Of a DNA stretch of 64,000 nt, positions 25,987-34,739 are shown piece by piece; position 1 is the stretch's first letter, and each line of letters opens with the position of its first letter. This stretch comes from Arthrobacter sp. NtRootA1 (lineage in GTDB: Bacteria; Actinomycetota; Actinomycetes; Actinomycetales; Micrococcaceae): assembly GCF_019976975.1 (NCBI RefSeq), contig NZ_AP024630.1:1054001-1118000 (forward strand), in the 5' to 3' direction. Under the pieces are notes generated by a model. That model had not been told where the DNA came from. It saw only the letters and a program-made list of their open reading frames with translations, and made no database searches. The position numbers and the translations under genes were made by a program.

Positions 25987-26550
25987 ATGGACACAGGACA
26001 ACTGGTATTGATCATCGTGTTGGCCGTCGTCGTAGTCGCAGCTGTGATCATTGCAGTGGTAGTTGGACGCAAGAAGAAGACCGAACTCAATCGCCGTCGC
26101 GCAGGGGAACTGCGCGAGAAGGCAGACCAGGAAGCCCTCGGCGCACACCAAGCGAAGGCTCAGTCGGCACAAGCTGAGGCAGCAGCCGTTCAGGCAGAAG
26201 TCGAGGCCAACCGGCTCCGGCGCGAAGCGGACCGGCATGCGGAGAAGGCCGAAGAAGCCAGCGGGCGCGTACAGGAACACCTGCGCCACGCCGACAAAGT
26301 GGACCCCGATGTCAGGACTGACCGCGACCGGGAGAATGACGCGGATCGTGGACGTGACCGTGACATGGATACACGTGACATGAATACAAGCGAACAACGG
26401 CTTACACGGGATCGCTCGGCACGGGAAAGCGCCGTTAGGGAAGAGCCTTTGCGGGAGCGGGCTACGCGGGAGGGCTCTACCCGGGACGATTCTGTGCGGG
26501 ACGGTTCCGTGAGGGACAGTTCGAGGCGGGACGGAGATAGGAACGTGTAA
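25987..26550 (+). CDS. Membrane-anchored coiled-coil protein with RD-rich tail, hypothetical
   Basis: 187 residues: an N-terminal membrane helix (LVLIIVLAVVVVAAVIIAVV, about 6-25), a basic stop-transfer KKKTE, an Ala/Glu/Arg-rich coiled coil (about 38-105) and a disordered tail with many Arg-Asp pairs (RDGSVRDSSRRDGDR). The cytoplasmic side should carry the coiled coil. ATG 25987 follows GAGGGAGG. The stress-type promoter upstream suggests a role in envelope or general stress. No function known. Confidence 0.82.
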   Translation: MDTGQLVLIIVLAVVVVAAVIIAVVVGRKKKTELNRRRAGELREKADQEALGAHQAKAQSAQAEAAAVQAEVEANRLRREADRHAEKAEEASGRVQEHLRHADKVDPDVRTDRDRENDADRGRDRDMDTRDMNTSEQRLTRDRSARESAVREEPLRERATREGSTRDDSVRDGSVRDSSRRDGDRNV

Positions 26551-26577
26551 GTTCCTACGGTGAAACGGAGGCAGGAA

Positions 26578-27195
26578 GTGAGCATCGTGGTAAGGCGACC
26601 GGGCCAAGTGGTGCGCCCGACGGATTCAAGGCAGAACAGGCATGCGGTTGACGTTGTTCTTGGCCATTTGGGCGAGATCGGCCCAGCGGTAGCGGCCTTG
26701 CGCCGTGAATCGTCGCGGCTCGCTGAATGGGGAGAGGAACTGGCCCGCGTACGTCTTCGTGGCGGCAGCGTGTTTGCAGCCGGCAGCGATGGCTCTGCGC
26801 ACGAAGCACAGAGATTCACCTCCGAGTTGGCGGCCCACGACCCCAGGGATGGCTCTGCCTTCAAGGCCATATCTGTCAGCAAGAGCGGCAACGACGGCGC
26901 CCGCGGAAGCATCAGTGACCAGATTCGAGGGCAGGTTCGCCGTGGCGACATCGTGGTGTTGCTCGCTGCGAAGGGAATCACGGATGATCTCCGGGAGGCC
27001 GCTGCTGCTGCCAAGGCCGCCGGAGCGCGGGTGTGGGCATTGACTGGCAAGGAGTCCAAGGACCTTGCCCAGGCTGTCAACGAAGCGATCTGCATTGACA
27101 CTGACCCGCCGCATGCCGAAGAAGCGCACCTGGTTGCGGTGCTGGCCCTTTGCGAATGCTTCGACGACGCCATGAGGCTGCGGGGCCAGGGCTAA
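26578..27195 (+). CDS. SIS-domain protein, phosphoheptose isomerase (GmhA)-like
   Basis: About 205 residues with the sugar isomerase fold. GGSVFAAGSDGSAHEAQRF corresponds to the GNGGSAADAQH phosphate-sugar loop of GmhA, with Ala-Gly-Ser in place of Gly-Asn-Gly, and VRRGDIVVLLAAKG matches the second phosphate-binding strand. GTG 26578 is preferred (GGAGG about 6 nt upstream); GTG 26560 is possible. No heptose pathway genes are adjacent, so the ligand is uncertain. Confidence 0.8.
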   Translation: MSIVVRRPGQVVRPTDSRQNRHAVDVVLGHLGEIGPAVAALRRESSRLAEWGEELARVRLRGGSVFAAGSDGSAHEAQRFTSELAAHDPRDGSAFKAISVSKSGNDGARGSISDQIRGQVRRGDIVVLLAAKGITDDLREAAAAAKAAGARVWALTGKESKDLAQAVNEAICIDTDPPHAEEAHLVAVLALCECFDDAMRLRGQG

Positions 27196-27285
27196 GCAGC
27201 TTGTGATCTGCCTCGCATCCGGAATAGTTGCAGACGCCGCACAGTTGCCCAGAGTGAACCTGATTCATTCTGAAAGGAACTGCGC

Positions 27286-28356
27286 ATGCTGTTTTCCCCC
27301 TTGGCCCTTGGTGAGCTCGAACTTCCCAACCGACTGGTGATGGCGCCCCTGACCCGGCTGCGGGCCGGCGCGGACGGCATTCCTGGTTCACTGATCGCCG
27401 AGCACTACCGGCAGCGTGCGTCCCTTGGGCTGATTGTCAGCGAGGGAACGTACCCGACGCCGGCCGGTCAGTCGTATCCAGGCCAGCCTGGTCTGGTGAC
27501 GGAAGCGCAGATCGCAGGCTGGAAGACGGTCACTGACGCCGTCCACTCTGAGGGTGGGCGCATCTTCGCCCAGGTCATGCACGGTGGCCGCGTTTCGCAC
27601 GCGGACATCACGGGCGGCCACGAAATCGTGGGCCCGAGTGCTGTTGCCATCGAGGGCGATGTCCGCACTCCCATCGGCAAGCAGCCGTACCCGGTGCCGC
27701 GCGAACTCCGCACGGACGAGCTCCCGGGAGTCATTCAGGATATTGTCACCGCCTCGAAGAACGCGATTGAGGCAGGATTCGACGGCGTGGAACTTCACTC
27801 GGCAAACGGTTACCTGCTGCATGAATTCCTTGCGCCCAACTCGAATGTTCGCACCGACAGCTACGGTGGGTCCCCGGAGAACCGTGCGCGCTTCGTGATC
27901 GAGACTGTCAATGCGGTGGTTGAAGCACTTGGCGCGAACCGCGTTGGCATCCGCATCTCCCCGGAACACAACGTGCAGGGTATCGCCGAGACGGATGCCG
28001 CAGACGTCCGCGCCACCTACGAAGTCCTCGTAGAGACCATTGCGCCGCTCAACCTGGCGTACCTCAGCATCCTGCACCACGACCCCAAGGGTGCCCTGGT
28101 CCAGGATCTTCGCGAACGCTTCAACGGCACTTTCCTGGTGAACACTGGCTTCAGTGAAATCACCACGCGCGAGGAAGCTGTTGCATTGGTGGCCGATGGC
28201 CTCGCGGACGGTGTTGTGGTTGGCCGCCCCGCCATTGCCAACCCGGACCTCGCGCGCCGCTGGCGTGAAAGCCTCCCGCTCAACGAGCCGGACGCCTCCA
28301 CGTTCTATGGCGAGGGTGCAAAGGGTTACACGGACTACCCGTTCTACGCCAACTAA
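27286..28356 (+). CDS. Alkene reductase, old yellow enzyme family (NemA-like)
   Basis: FMN-dependent ene-reductase of 356 residues. Landmarks: NRLVMAPLTRLRA at the N-terminus, AQVMHGGRVSH, the substrate-binding HSANG pair (His and Asn that hold the carbonyl oxygen), FLAPNSNVRTDSYGGS and the final FYGEGAKGYTDYP. It reduces activated C=C bonds of enones, maleimides or nitro-compounds with NAD(P)H. It is a single gene followed by a strong hairpin (28381-28412). ATG 27286 follows GAAAGGA. Confidence 0.94.
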   Translation: MLFSPLALGELELPNRLVMAPLTRLRAGADGIPGSLIAEHYRQRASLGLIVSEGTYPTPAGQSYPGQPGLVTEAQIAGWKTVTDAVHSEGGRIFAQVMHGGRVSHADITGGHEIVGPSAVAIEGDVRTPIGKQPYPVPRELRTDELPGVIQDIVTASKNAIEAGFDGVELHSANGYLLHEFLAPNSNVRTDSYGGSPENRARFVIETVNAVVEALGANRVGIRISPEHNVQGIAETDAADVRATYEVLVETIAPLNLAYLSILHHDPKGALVQDLRERFNGTFLVNTGFSEITTREEAVALVADGLADGVVVGRPAIANPDLARRWRESLPLNEPDASTFYGEGAKGYTDYPFYAN

Positions 28357-28380
28357 CCGCGCAGAACCCCAGCAGGACCG

Positions 28381-28412
28381 CGACGCCGGCACTCACCCGA
28401 GTGCCGGCGTCG
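28381..28412 (+). terminator. Hairpin terminator after the alkene reductase
   Basis: Perfect 14-bp stem CGACGCCGGCACTC / GAGTGCCGGCGTCG with a 4-nt loop, 25 nt after the stop codon. There is no clear T run, common for actinobacterial terminators. Confidence 0.7.
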
Positions 28413-28431
28413 TGCGTTAAGCGTGTGCCCG

Positions 28432-28497
28432 CCCAACTAGGTCGCATTTGTGCGCGTTTTGAGCGCTCAAAACGCGCGCTGCTGCGACCTAGTTGGG
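28432..28497. repeat. 66-bp near-perfect palindrome (REP-like element)
   Basis: Outer arms CCCAACTAGGTCGCA / TGCGACCTAGTTGGG (15 bp, perfect) and inner arms GCGCGTTTTGAGC / GCTCAAAACGCGC (13 bp, perfect) differ only at five central-flank bases on each side. It lies between the reductase terminator and the GntR gene. I believe such AACTAGGTCGCA palindromes are dispersed in Arthrobacter-type genomes, but I could not search. Confidence 0.8.
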
Positions 28498-28523
28498 AAA
28501 GAGGGGTCGGCTGGTGCTCGCGT

Positions 28524-28533
28524 TCCTATAGGA
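28524..28533. promoter_or_regulatory. GntR operator TCCTATAGGA over the gntR start region
   Basis: Perfect 10-bp palindrome 8 nt before the GntR start codon, covering the AGGA that would serve as ribosome-binding site or a TAGGAT -10 box. The same decamer recurs at 29384 in the promoter of the neighbouring operon, so it is probably the site of this regulator. Confidence 0.7.
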
Positions 28534-28541
28534 TTTGTGGC

Positions 28542-29240
28542 ATGTCTGAACCTTCGCCGGCTCTTCCCCGCCCGGGCTTTCCCGTCAGCCGCCAGGTGTT
28601 GGCCGACCACGTTTATGAAGCCCTCCTCGAGTGGCTCATGGATGGTCGGCTCGAACCCGGGGCAGCCGTCAGCATCGACGGAATGGCGCGGGAACTGGAG
28701 GTTTCTCCTACCCCCGTGCGTGAAGCGTTGGCGCGACTGGAGCATACGGGCATGGTGCGCCGCGTGGCGTTGAAAGGGTATCGCGTAGCCCCCGTGTTCA
28801 CGCGGGAGGACTTCGCTGAACTCATGGAAGCACGGCTTTCGATAGAGCCTGTGAATGCCCGCCTCGCGTGCGAACGCATGACTTCGGAAGGCTTGGACGC
28901 CCTGAAGCAGGCCGTTGAGGATCTCAGGACGGCACCGCGGGGCGGCACGTTTGCTGAGTACCGCAGCTACCTCGAGGCTGACGAGCGTTTCCACCAGTTG
29001 ATCGCGGCGCAAGCCAGGAACCAGTTCCTCCTCGCCGCTTACAACACACTGGGCGGGCAGATCCAGCGGTTCCGCTTGTTTGGGGGAGTGGGCATCACGG
29101 ATGCGGAGCAGGCCATCGCCGAGCACCAAGCCGTGCTCGACGCGATGTCCAGTGGGGACCCGGGGAAAGCGGCCGAGGCAATGATCAATCACGTGGAAAA
29201 GGTACGGGGCCGGGCAATGGCTGACGCGCCTGAAGACTGA
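28542..29240 (+). CDS. GntR-family regulator (FCD/FadR subgroup) of the tetrose operon
   Basis: Regulator of 232 residues. The winged helix (about 12-80) includes IDGMARELEVSPTPVREALARLE; the C-terminal all-helical FCD domain (about 90-220) has the metal/ligand His and Asp/Glu positions in ARLSIEPVNARLA, DERFHQLI and AEHQAVLDAM. ATG 28542 is the family start; the open frame runs upstream through the palindrome without homologous sequence. It is separated from the sugar operon by an intrinsic terminator, and both share TCCTATAGGA, so it likely represses the operon and itself and is released by a pathway intermediate. Confidence 0.92.
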   Translation: MSEPSPALPRPGFPVSRQVLADHVYEALLEWLMDGRLEPGAAVSIDGMARELEVSPTPVREALARLEHTGMVRRVALKGYRVAPVFTREDFAELMEARLSIEPVNARLACERMTSEGLDALKQAVEDLRTAPRGGTFAEYRSYLEADERFHQLIAAQARNQFLLAAYNTLGGQIQRFRLFGGVGITDAEQAIAEHQAVLDAMSSGDPGKAAEAMINHVEKVRGRAMADAPED

Positions 29241-29256
29241 ACACCCACCGCTCCCT

Positions 29257-29289
29257 AAGGGCTCGTCGCGAATGCGGCGGGCCTTTTTC
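29257..29289 (+). terminator. Intrinsic terminator of gntR
   Basis: GCTCGTCGC / GCGGCGGGC forms a 9-bp stem in RNA with two G-U pairs, loop GAAT, then CTTTTTC. It directly follows the GntR stop. Confidence 0.72.
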
Positions 29290-29358
29290 GTGCGATCAGT
29301 GAGCCCCTTCACAGACATATGTAAGACATATAGGATCTAGGAAGTTTCGCGAAAAGGG

Positions 29359-29393
29359 TTGACAGCTTTGCTTCGTTCATAAATCCTATAGGA
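29359..29393 (+). promoter_or_regulatory. Promoter of tetrose operon with GntR operator on the -10 region
   Basis: TTGACA at 29359-29364 is a consensus -35. The palindrome TCCTATAGGA (29384-29393) sits where the -10 should be, so repressor and polymerase would compete. A half site TATAGGA lies upstream at 29329. The start codon ATG 29422 has AAGGAG at 29408-29413. Confidence 0.7.
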
Positions 29394-29421
29394 AACAGGA
29401 TTCCACGAAGGAGTGATCATC

Positions 29422-30423
29422 ATGGCGTATACCGCCGAAAATTGGCCCATCACCGCGGCCCTCCTACAGTTCCCCGGCGTGGACGCCGCGGGGCGGCACA
29501 TCAACGACGCCGACGCTTCCGTTTGGGCTGAAGTCCTCCAGGAAGTGAAGGAGGCTGGGTTCGCACACGCGGACCTCACCGACAGCTGGGTCCGCCCGGG
29601 CGATCTCAGCACGGAGCGTCTGGCCGAGTTCAAGCAGACGGCTAACGAAGTGGGCATCGGAGTGCCGGTCATCTCCGCCATCCGCCGCAGCATCATCCAC
29701 CAGACGGACTGGGCCGATAACCTCGCCTACAGCCACCGCACCATCGACGCCGCAGCAGAGCTTGGATGCGAGGTTGTCTCCTTCGGACTTCACCAGGCCA
29801 TCACGCCTGAGCAGCAAAAGCAGTTGTGGTTCTGGACGGTGGAGGGTTACAAGGATCCGGTAGGCGACAAGGAAATGTGGGGCAACGCAGTGTCCCGCCT
29901 CCGTGAACTTGGCAAGCACGCAGCAGAAGCCGGCATCCTCATCTCCCTGGAAATGTACGAGGACACCTACCTCGGCACCGCTGATTCATCCGTACAGCTG
30001 GTCCAGGACATCGGTCTGGACAACGTCGGCCTCAACCCGGACCTCGGAAACCTGATCCGCCTGCACCGTCCCATCGAGGACTGGCGCGAGATGGTGGCCA
30101 AGACCCTGCCGTACTCCAACTACTGGCACATGAAGAATTACATCCGCGACGAAGATGTGGCCCGCGACAGCTACATCACCATGCCCGCACCCATGGAAAG
30201 CGGCTTGATCAACTACCGCGAGGCATTCAAGTTTGCTCTCTCGGTCGGCTTCCAGGGCATCCTCTGCACGGAGCACTACGGTGGCGACGGGCTCAGCGTC
30301 ACGGCCAGCAACCAGGAATACCTGCGCCGCCACGTCCTGCCGAAGACCGAGGGCTACAAACTTGGCACGAGCAAGGTCGCGCAAGGTCGGCAACAGCCCG
30401 TCACGGAACTCGCAGGAGTCTGA
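29422..30423 (+). CDS. Sugar phosphate isomerase/epimerase (xylose-isomerase-like TIM barrel)
   Basis: TIM-barrel protein of 333 residues of the AP-endonuclease-2/xylose isomerase-like family. Metal-site acidic and His residues are suggested by VVSFGLHQAI, ILISLEMYEDTYLG, VGLNPDLGNLIRLH, YWHMKNYIRD and GILCTEHYGG. It is the first gene of the operon, 3 nt ahead of the kinase. In erythritol/threitol catabolism of mycobacteria an isomerase interconverts erythrulose phosphates; in apionate catabolism a relative decarboxylates to L-erythrulose. Either would fit, and the sequence alone does not decide. Confidence 0.86.
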   Translation: MAYTAENWPITAALLQFPGVDAAGRHINDADASVWAEVLQEVKEAGFAHADLTDSWVRPGDLSTERLAEFKQTANEVGIGVPVISAIRRSIIHQTDWADNLAYSHRTIDAAAELGCEVVSFGLHQAITPEQQKQLWFWTVEGYKDPVGDKEMWGNAVSRLRELGKHAAEAGILISLEMYEDTYLGTADSSVQLVQDIGLDNVGLNPDLGNLIRLHRPIEDWREMVAKTLPYSNYWHMKNYIRDEDVARDSYITMPAPMESGLINYREAFKFALSVGFQGILCTEHYGGDGLSVTASNQEYLRRHVLPKTEGYKLGTSKVAQGRQQPVTELAGV

Positions 30424-30426
30424 GGA

Positions 30427-32175
30427 ATGACACAGATTTTCGACAACCCGGCAGACTTTGCCGATGAAGCCCTGGACGGCTTCGTGGCTGCCAACCGCGG
30501 CTACGTTGCCAGGGTAGATGGCGGCGTGATCCGCTCCACCGAAGTACCTGCCGGGCAAGTGGCGTTGGTGGTCGGCGGCGGTTCCGGGCACTACCCGGCC
30601 TTCGCCGGATTGGTCGGCCCCGGACTCGCAACGGGCTCGGCCTGCGGCAACATGTTCGCTTCCCCGGCCGCCGGCCAGGTATACCGCGTGGCCAAAGCGG
30701 CCAATGCCGGAGGTGGCGTTCTGCTGAGCTACGGCAATTACGCTGGCGACGTCCTGCACTTTGGCCAGGCACAGCTCCGCCTCAACGCCGAGGGCATCGA
30801 AACGCGCACTGTCACCGTCACGGATGACATCGCAAGCGCTCCGATCGACCAACTCGAGAAGCGCCGCGGCATCGCGGGCGACCTCACGGTTTTCAAGATC
30901 GCAGGCGCCGCAGCCGAAGCGGGACTGAACCTTGACGACGTCGAGCGCTTGGCCATCAAGACCAACTACCGGACCCGGTCCCTCGGGGTGGCCTTCGACG
31001 GTTGTACCCTGCCTGGTGCCAAGGATCCGCTGTTCCACGTCCCGGCCGGGCAGATGTCCCTGGGCCTCGGAATCCACGGTGAGCCCGGGATCTCGGAACA
31101 CCCGATGCCCACCGCGTCCGAGCTTGCACAGCTTCTGGTTTCCAAGCTGCTCGCTGACAAGCCCGAGGGTTCGGGGGACCGCGTTGTGGCGATCGTCAAC
31201 GGCCTGGGCACTGTGAAGTATGACGAACTCTTCCTGCTGTTCGGTAAGGTCGAAAAGCTGCTTACCGCTGCTGGTCTCACCGTTGTTGAACCGGAATGCG
31301 GCGAACTGGTGACCAGTTTGGACATGTCCGGACTGTCCCTGACGCTGCTCTGGCTGGACGATGAACTCGAACAGTATTGGGCAGCGCCCGCCGATACCCC
31401 CGCTTTCCGCAAGGGCAGCATGGCACCCCGCGCAGCGCGCGCCGAGGCAGCAATCGTCGACGCCGAAACCGCCGACGTCGAACAGGCCACCCCGGCGGCG
31501 GCGGAACTCGGGCGGCAGGCCGTAGCGATTCTCGCCCAGGTGCGCGATGTCGTCGTCGAACACGAAGACGAGCTCGGCAAGCTGGACGCTATCGCCGGCG
31601 ACGGTGATCACGGAATCGGCATGCGTCGTGGCGTCGACGCTGCGGCTGCTGCGGGCGAAGCCGCATCCGGCTCTTCGGTAGCGCGAATCCTCCTCGCGGC
31701 CGGCGAGGCCTGGAGCGAACGGGCAGGCGGAACATCCGGCGCGCTGTGGGGTTCGGCGGTCATCGCGGCCGGCCAAGCACTCGGCAACCGCGAAACGTAC
31801 AGTGCGGACGACGCCCGGGCCGCTGTTTCCGCGTTCGTCCGGGCCATCACCGAACTCGGGAAGGCCGAGCCCGGAGACAAGACCATGGTGGACGCCCTCC
31901 TGCCGTTCCGGGACGCGTTCCTGACAGAGCTCGACGGCGGTGCTCCCGTTGACAGGGCACTGGCAGCAGCTGCTGCGGCTGCTGAAATGGCTGCCGCGCA
32001 GACCGCTGAACTGCGCCCGCTCAAGGGCCGGGCCCGCCCACTTGCCGAGAAGAGCCTCGGCCACCCCGATCCCGGCGCAGTCTCCTTTGGCCTGATCGCC
32101 ACAAGGATCTCCCACCACATCGATTCACTACTGGCCAGCGCTGCCTCAGCGGCTCCGGCCGGAAACGGAGCCTGA
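30427..32175 (+). CDS. Dihydroxyacetone-kinase family protein, probable erythrulose kinase (DhaK-DhaL fusion)
   Basis: ATP-dependent single-chain kinase of 582 residues: DhaK domain about 1-330 and DhaL domain about 365-570. The substrate His that bonds the carbonyl of the sugar is H55, in [12 protein letters not shown]; classical dihydroxyacetone kinases have HEPAHAG here, so the pocket differs. The DhaL nucleotide site shows [10 protein letters not shown] and GGTSGALWG and GDKTMVDAL. With the flanking TIM-barrel isomerase and RpiB-like gene, the likely substrate is L- or D-erythrulose (inference from the M. smegmatis tetritol pathway). Confidence 0.9.
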   Translation: MTQIFDNPADFADEALDGFVAANRGYVARVDGGVIRSTEVPAGQVALVVGGGSGHYPAFAGLVGPGLATGSACGNMFASPAAGQVYRVAKAANAGGGVLLSYGNYAGDVLHFGQAQLRLNAEGIETRTVTVTDDIASAPIDQLEKRRGIAGDLTVFKIAGAAAEAGLNLDDVERLAIKTNYRTRSLGVAFDGCTLPGAKDPLFHVPAGQMSLGLGIHGEPGISEHPMPTASELAQLLVSKLLADKPEGSGDRVVAIVNGLGTVKYDELFLLFGKVEKLLTAAGLTVVEPECGELVTSLDMSGLSLTLLWLDDELEQYWAAPADTPAFRKGSMAPRAARAEAAIVDAETADVEQATPAAAELGRQAVAILAQVRDVVVEHEDELGKLDAIAGDGDHGIGMRRGVDAAAAAGEAASGSSVARILLAAGEAWSERAGGTSGALWGSAVIAAGQALGNRETYSADDARAAVSAFVRAITELGKAEPGDKTMVDALLPFRDAFLTELDGGAPVDRALAAAAAAAEMAAAQTAELRPLKGRARPLAEKSLGHPDPGAVSFGLIATRISHHIDSLLASAASAAPAGNGA

Positions 32176-32177
32176 GA

Positions 32178-32660
32178 ATGAGCGACACACAAGGCTGGCG
32201 CATCGTCGTCGGCAATGACGAAGCCGGAGTTGAATACAAGCAAGCACTTCTGGCATTGCTGGAATCCGACCCGCGTGTGGCATCAGTGACCGATGTCGGG
32301 GTCGGTGCGAACGATTCCACGGCCTATCCCCACGTGGCTGTCGATGCCGCCCGCAAGGTAGCTGACGGTGAGTTCGATCGGGCCCTCCTGATCTGCGGCA
32401 CCGGGCTTGGCGTGGCCATTGCGGCCAACAAGGTCCCCGGAATCCGTGCGGTGACCGCCCACGACAGTTACTCGGTGGAGCGGTCCGTGTTGAGCAATAA
32501 TGCCCAGGTCCTCACGCTCGGTCAGCGGGTGATTGGCTTGGAACTGGCCAAGAAGCTCGTAGGGGAGTGGCTCGGCCACCGCTTCGACCAAAACTCATCC
32601 TCCGCCGCCAAGGTGGACGCCATTTGCTCCTACGAGCCCAACTACACGAAGGCAGTCTGA
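32178..32660 (+). CDS. RpiB/LacAB-family sugar-phosphate isomerase (erythrulose-4-phosphate isomerase candidate)
   Basis: 160 residues. RpiB motifs: VGNDEAG near the N-terminus, [15 protein letters not shown], and the anion-binding loop [22 protein letters not shown] with the catalytic Cys, then [14 protein letters not shown]. It follows the kinase stop by 2 nt. RpiB-like enzymes in erythritol/threitol pathways turn D-erythrulose 4-phosphate into D-erythrose 4-phosphate, feeding the pentose phosphate pathway; the context supports that more than ribose-5-phosphate isomerisation. Confidence 0.9.
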   Translation: MSDTQGWRIVVGNDEAGVEYKQALLALLESDPRVASVTDVGVGANDSTAYPHVAVDAARKVADGEFDRALLICGTGLGVAIAANKVPGIRAVTAHDSYSVERSVLSNNAQVLTLGQRVIGLELAKKLVGEWLGHRFDQNSSSAAKVDAICSYEPNYTKAV

Positions 32661-32662
32661 TC

Positions 32663-33652
32663 ATGACCACTCCTGAAGCAAGCGAAGGCACCGCGAAAAG
32701 CACAGCCCGGAAGATCGCCGTCGTCGGCTCCGGATACATGGGCGGCGGCATCGCCCAGGTCCTGGCGCTCGGCGGAGCGCGCGTGGCTTTGGCGGACGTG
32801 TCTGCCGAGATTGCGCAGAAGAACTTCGACCGCCTGCTGGTCGAATCCGATCAGTTCATCGCCGATGGTCTGTTCCCGGCGGGATCCACTGAAATCCTGA
32901 AACAGAACCTCTGGGCTGCGAAGGACATCGAGGAAGCCGTTGCTGATGCCGACTTCATCGAGGAATGCGTTCCCGAGGTCCTGGAAATCAAGCATCAGAC
33001 CCTCGCCCGGATCAGCGCCGCGGCCCGGCCGGATGCCCTGATTGGCTCCAACACCTCCACGATTTCCATTGCCGCCCTGGCAGAAGCCGTGACCAACCCC
33101 GAGCGGTTCCTGGGCGTTCACTTCTCCAACCCGTCGCCGTTCATTCCGGGCGTCGAAGTTATTCCGCACGCCGGCACTGACGCCGCTACGGTAGCTGCTT
33201 CCCGCGAGCTGGTCCATGCGGCCGGTAAGCAGACCGCCGTCGTGAAGGACGTTACGGGTTTTGTGCTCAACCGCCTGCAGTACGCGCTGTTCCACGAAGC
33301 TGCACAGCTGGTGGAGCAGGGCATCGCAACAGCGGACGACGTCGACACCCTGGTGCGTACGACGTTCGGCTTCCGGTTGCCGTTCTTCGGTCCGTTCGCG
33401 ATCGCGGACATGGCCGGTTTGGATGTCTACAACTTCTGCTACAAGTCCCTGCAGACCGGTTTCCCGGAGCGCTTTGCGACGCCCAAGATCCTGTCGGACC
33501 TCGTGGAGGCAGGCAAGCTCGGCACCAAGACCGGCGCTGGTTTCCTCAACGTCCCCGCCGAGCGCACCCCGGAACTCATCGCGTACCGGAACAAGGCCTA
33601 CGTCGCCATGCAAAAGCTCATTGAAGAGCTTGGCCCGGCACCCATCAACTAA
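32663..33652 (+). CDS. 3-hydroxyacyl-CoA dehydrogenase family protein
   Basis: NAD-binding protein of 329 residues: Rossmann domain about 15-200 (VVGSGYMGGGIAQVLALGG) and helical C-terminal domain about 205-320. The catalytic His-Glu pair seems to be in GVHFSNPSPFIPGVEVIPH, and VKDVTGFVLNRLQYALFHEA is family-typical. In sugar operons such proteins are often gulonate or other hydroxy-acid dehydrogenases rather than fatty-acid enzymes. ATG 32663 follows the RpiB stop by 2 nt. It may oxidise the acid or polyol that starts the tetrose route. Confidence 0.89.
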   Translation: MTTPEASEGTAKSTARKIAVVGSGYMGGGIAQVLALGGARVALADVSAEIAQKNFDRLLVESDQFIADGLFPAGSTEILKQNLWAAKDIEEAVADADFIEECVPEVLEIKHQTLARISAAARPDALIGSNTSTISIAALAEAVTNPERFLGVHFSNPSPFIPGVEVIPHAGTDAATVAASRELVHAAGKQTAVVKDVTGFVLNRLQYALFHEAAQLVEQGIATADDVDTLVRTTFGFRLPFFGPFAIADMAGLDVYNFCYKSLQTGFPERFATPKILSDLVEAGKLGTKTGAGFLNVPAERTPELIAYRNKAYVAMQKLIEELGPAPIN

Positions 33653-33671
33653 CTCTTTCTAGGAGAAACAC

Positions 33672-34739
33672 ATGACTTTCCCCGCTGAACGCACCGCCAT
33701 CGTCACAGGCGCCGTTTCCGAGCGCGGCATCGGCAGGGCCACGGTGAACTACCTGGCCGCCCAAGGTTGGAACATCGGCATCATCGACCTGGATGACGCG
33801 GCCTGCAAGGCTGCGGCCAAGGAAGTTGCTGCAGAATACGGAGTCCAGGCCCGCGGCGTGGGTGCGAACGTCGCCAGCGAAGCCGAAGTCCGGGCAGCGA
33901 TCGATGAACTGGAAGCCGAGCTGCCGCAGATCGTCGCCTTGGCCAACGTCGCTGGAGTCAGCTCGCCCATCGGCTACCTGGAACTCGAACCCGCCGAGTG
34001 GGATCGCGTGCTGAACATCAACCTCAACGGTGTCCATTACGCCACCCGTCGAGTGGTCGAATCCATGGTAAAGAACCGGATCGGCCGCATCGTGAACATC
34101 TCCTCGGTCTCTGCCCAGCGCGGTGGCGGAACGTTCTCCAAGACTCCCTACTCGGTTGCCAAAGCCGGTGTCATCGGCCTGACCCGTGCCACAGCCCGGG
34201 AACTCGGCGAATACGACATCACCGTCAATGCGATCTCACCCGGGCCCGTCGATACCGACATCATGGGCGGCACGCTGAGCCAGGAACGCAAGGACGAACT
34301 GACCAAGGACCTCGTGGTGAACCGCGTGGGCTCAACCAGGGACATCGCAGCCGCGATCGCCTTCCGCGGCCGTCCTCCCACTCGGACACTGGCTTTTCCA
34401 AGCGGTCGAAGTGCCCCCACCAATATTGCTTGTCCTCACGCCGGTGATATCCAATGCCCGCGGCCACAATCGCAATCGCCCGGGAATCGGGGGACAGCTT
34501 TTCCTCTTCCGGCAGCGCGGCAACGTAGTCCAGCAGGGCGGTTTCTTCCGGTGCAGCCTCATATTTCGTCGGTTCGGCTGCGGCCTGGGAATCATCGGAC
34601 TCGTCCCCCAAATCTTGCGCATTCCCGGAGTCGTCGCCGGCAGAGCCGCCCGGGACGATGGACCGCTCGGCGGCGCGGGCCAACAACCAGTTGCGGAGCT
34701 CCAGCGTCGAGAGGCAGTCGTACTCGTTGTAGTCCCTGA
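33672..34739 (+). pseudogene. SDR-family dehydrogenase truncated at its 3' end (homology to about 34364)
   Basis: The first 231 residues are a normal SDR: VTGAVSERGIGRATV, LANVAGVSSPIG, catalytic PYSVAKAGVIGL and PGPVDTDIMGG. After RDIAAAIAF, where family members continue with the short LASEDAGYISGQ-type ending, the frame enters Arg/Pro-rich sequence that is antisense to a RecB-like nuclease and stops only at 34739. About 25 C-terminal residues are thus missing and replaced by about 125 unrelated ones. It is the last gene of the tetrose operon (AGGAGA before ATG). The product is likely non-functional. Confidence 0.85.

Noticed and set aside
29986..32118. 710-residue minus-strand open frame
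   Set aside because: It is antisense to the isomerase and DhaK-DhaL kinase, whose domains and motifs are intact; no family features in the frame.
32663..33652. Fatty-acid beta-oxidation 3-hydroxyacyl-CoA dehydrogenase
   Set aside because: Placed inside a sugar-kinase/isomerase operon without thiolase or acyl-CoA dehydrogenase; only the fold is supported.
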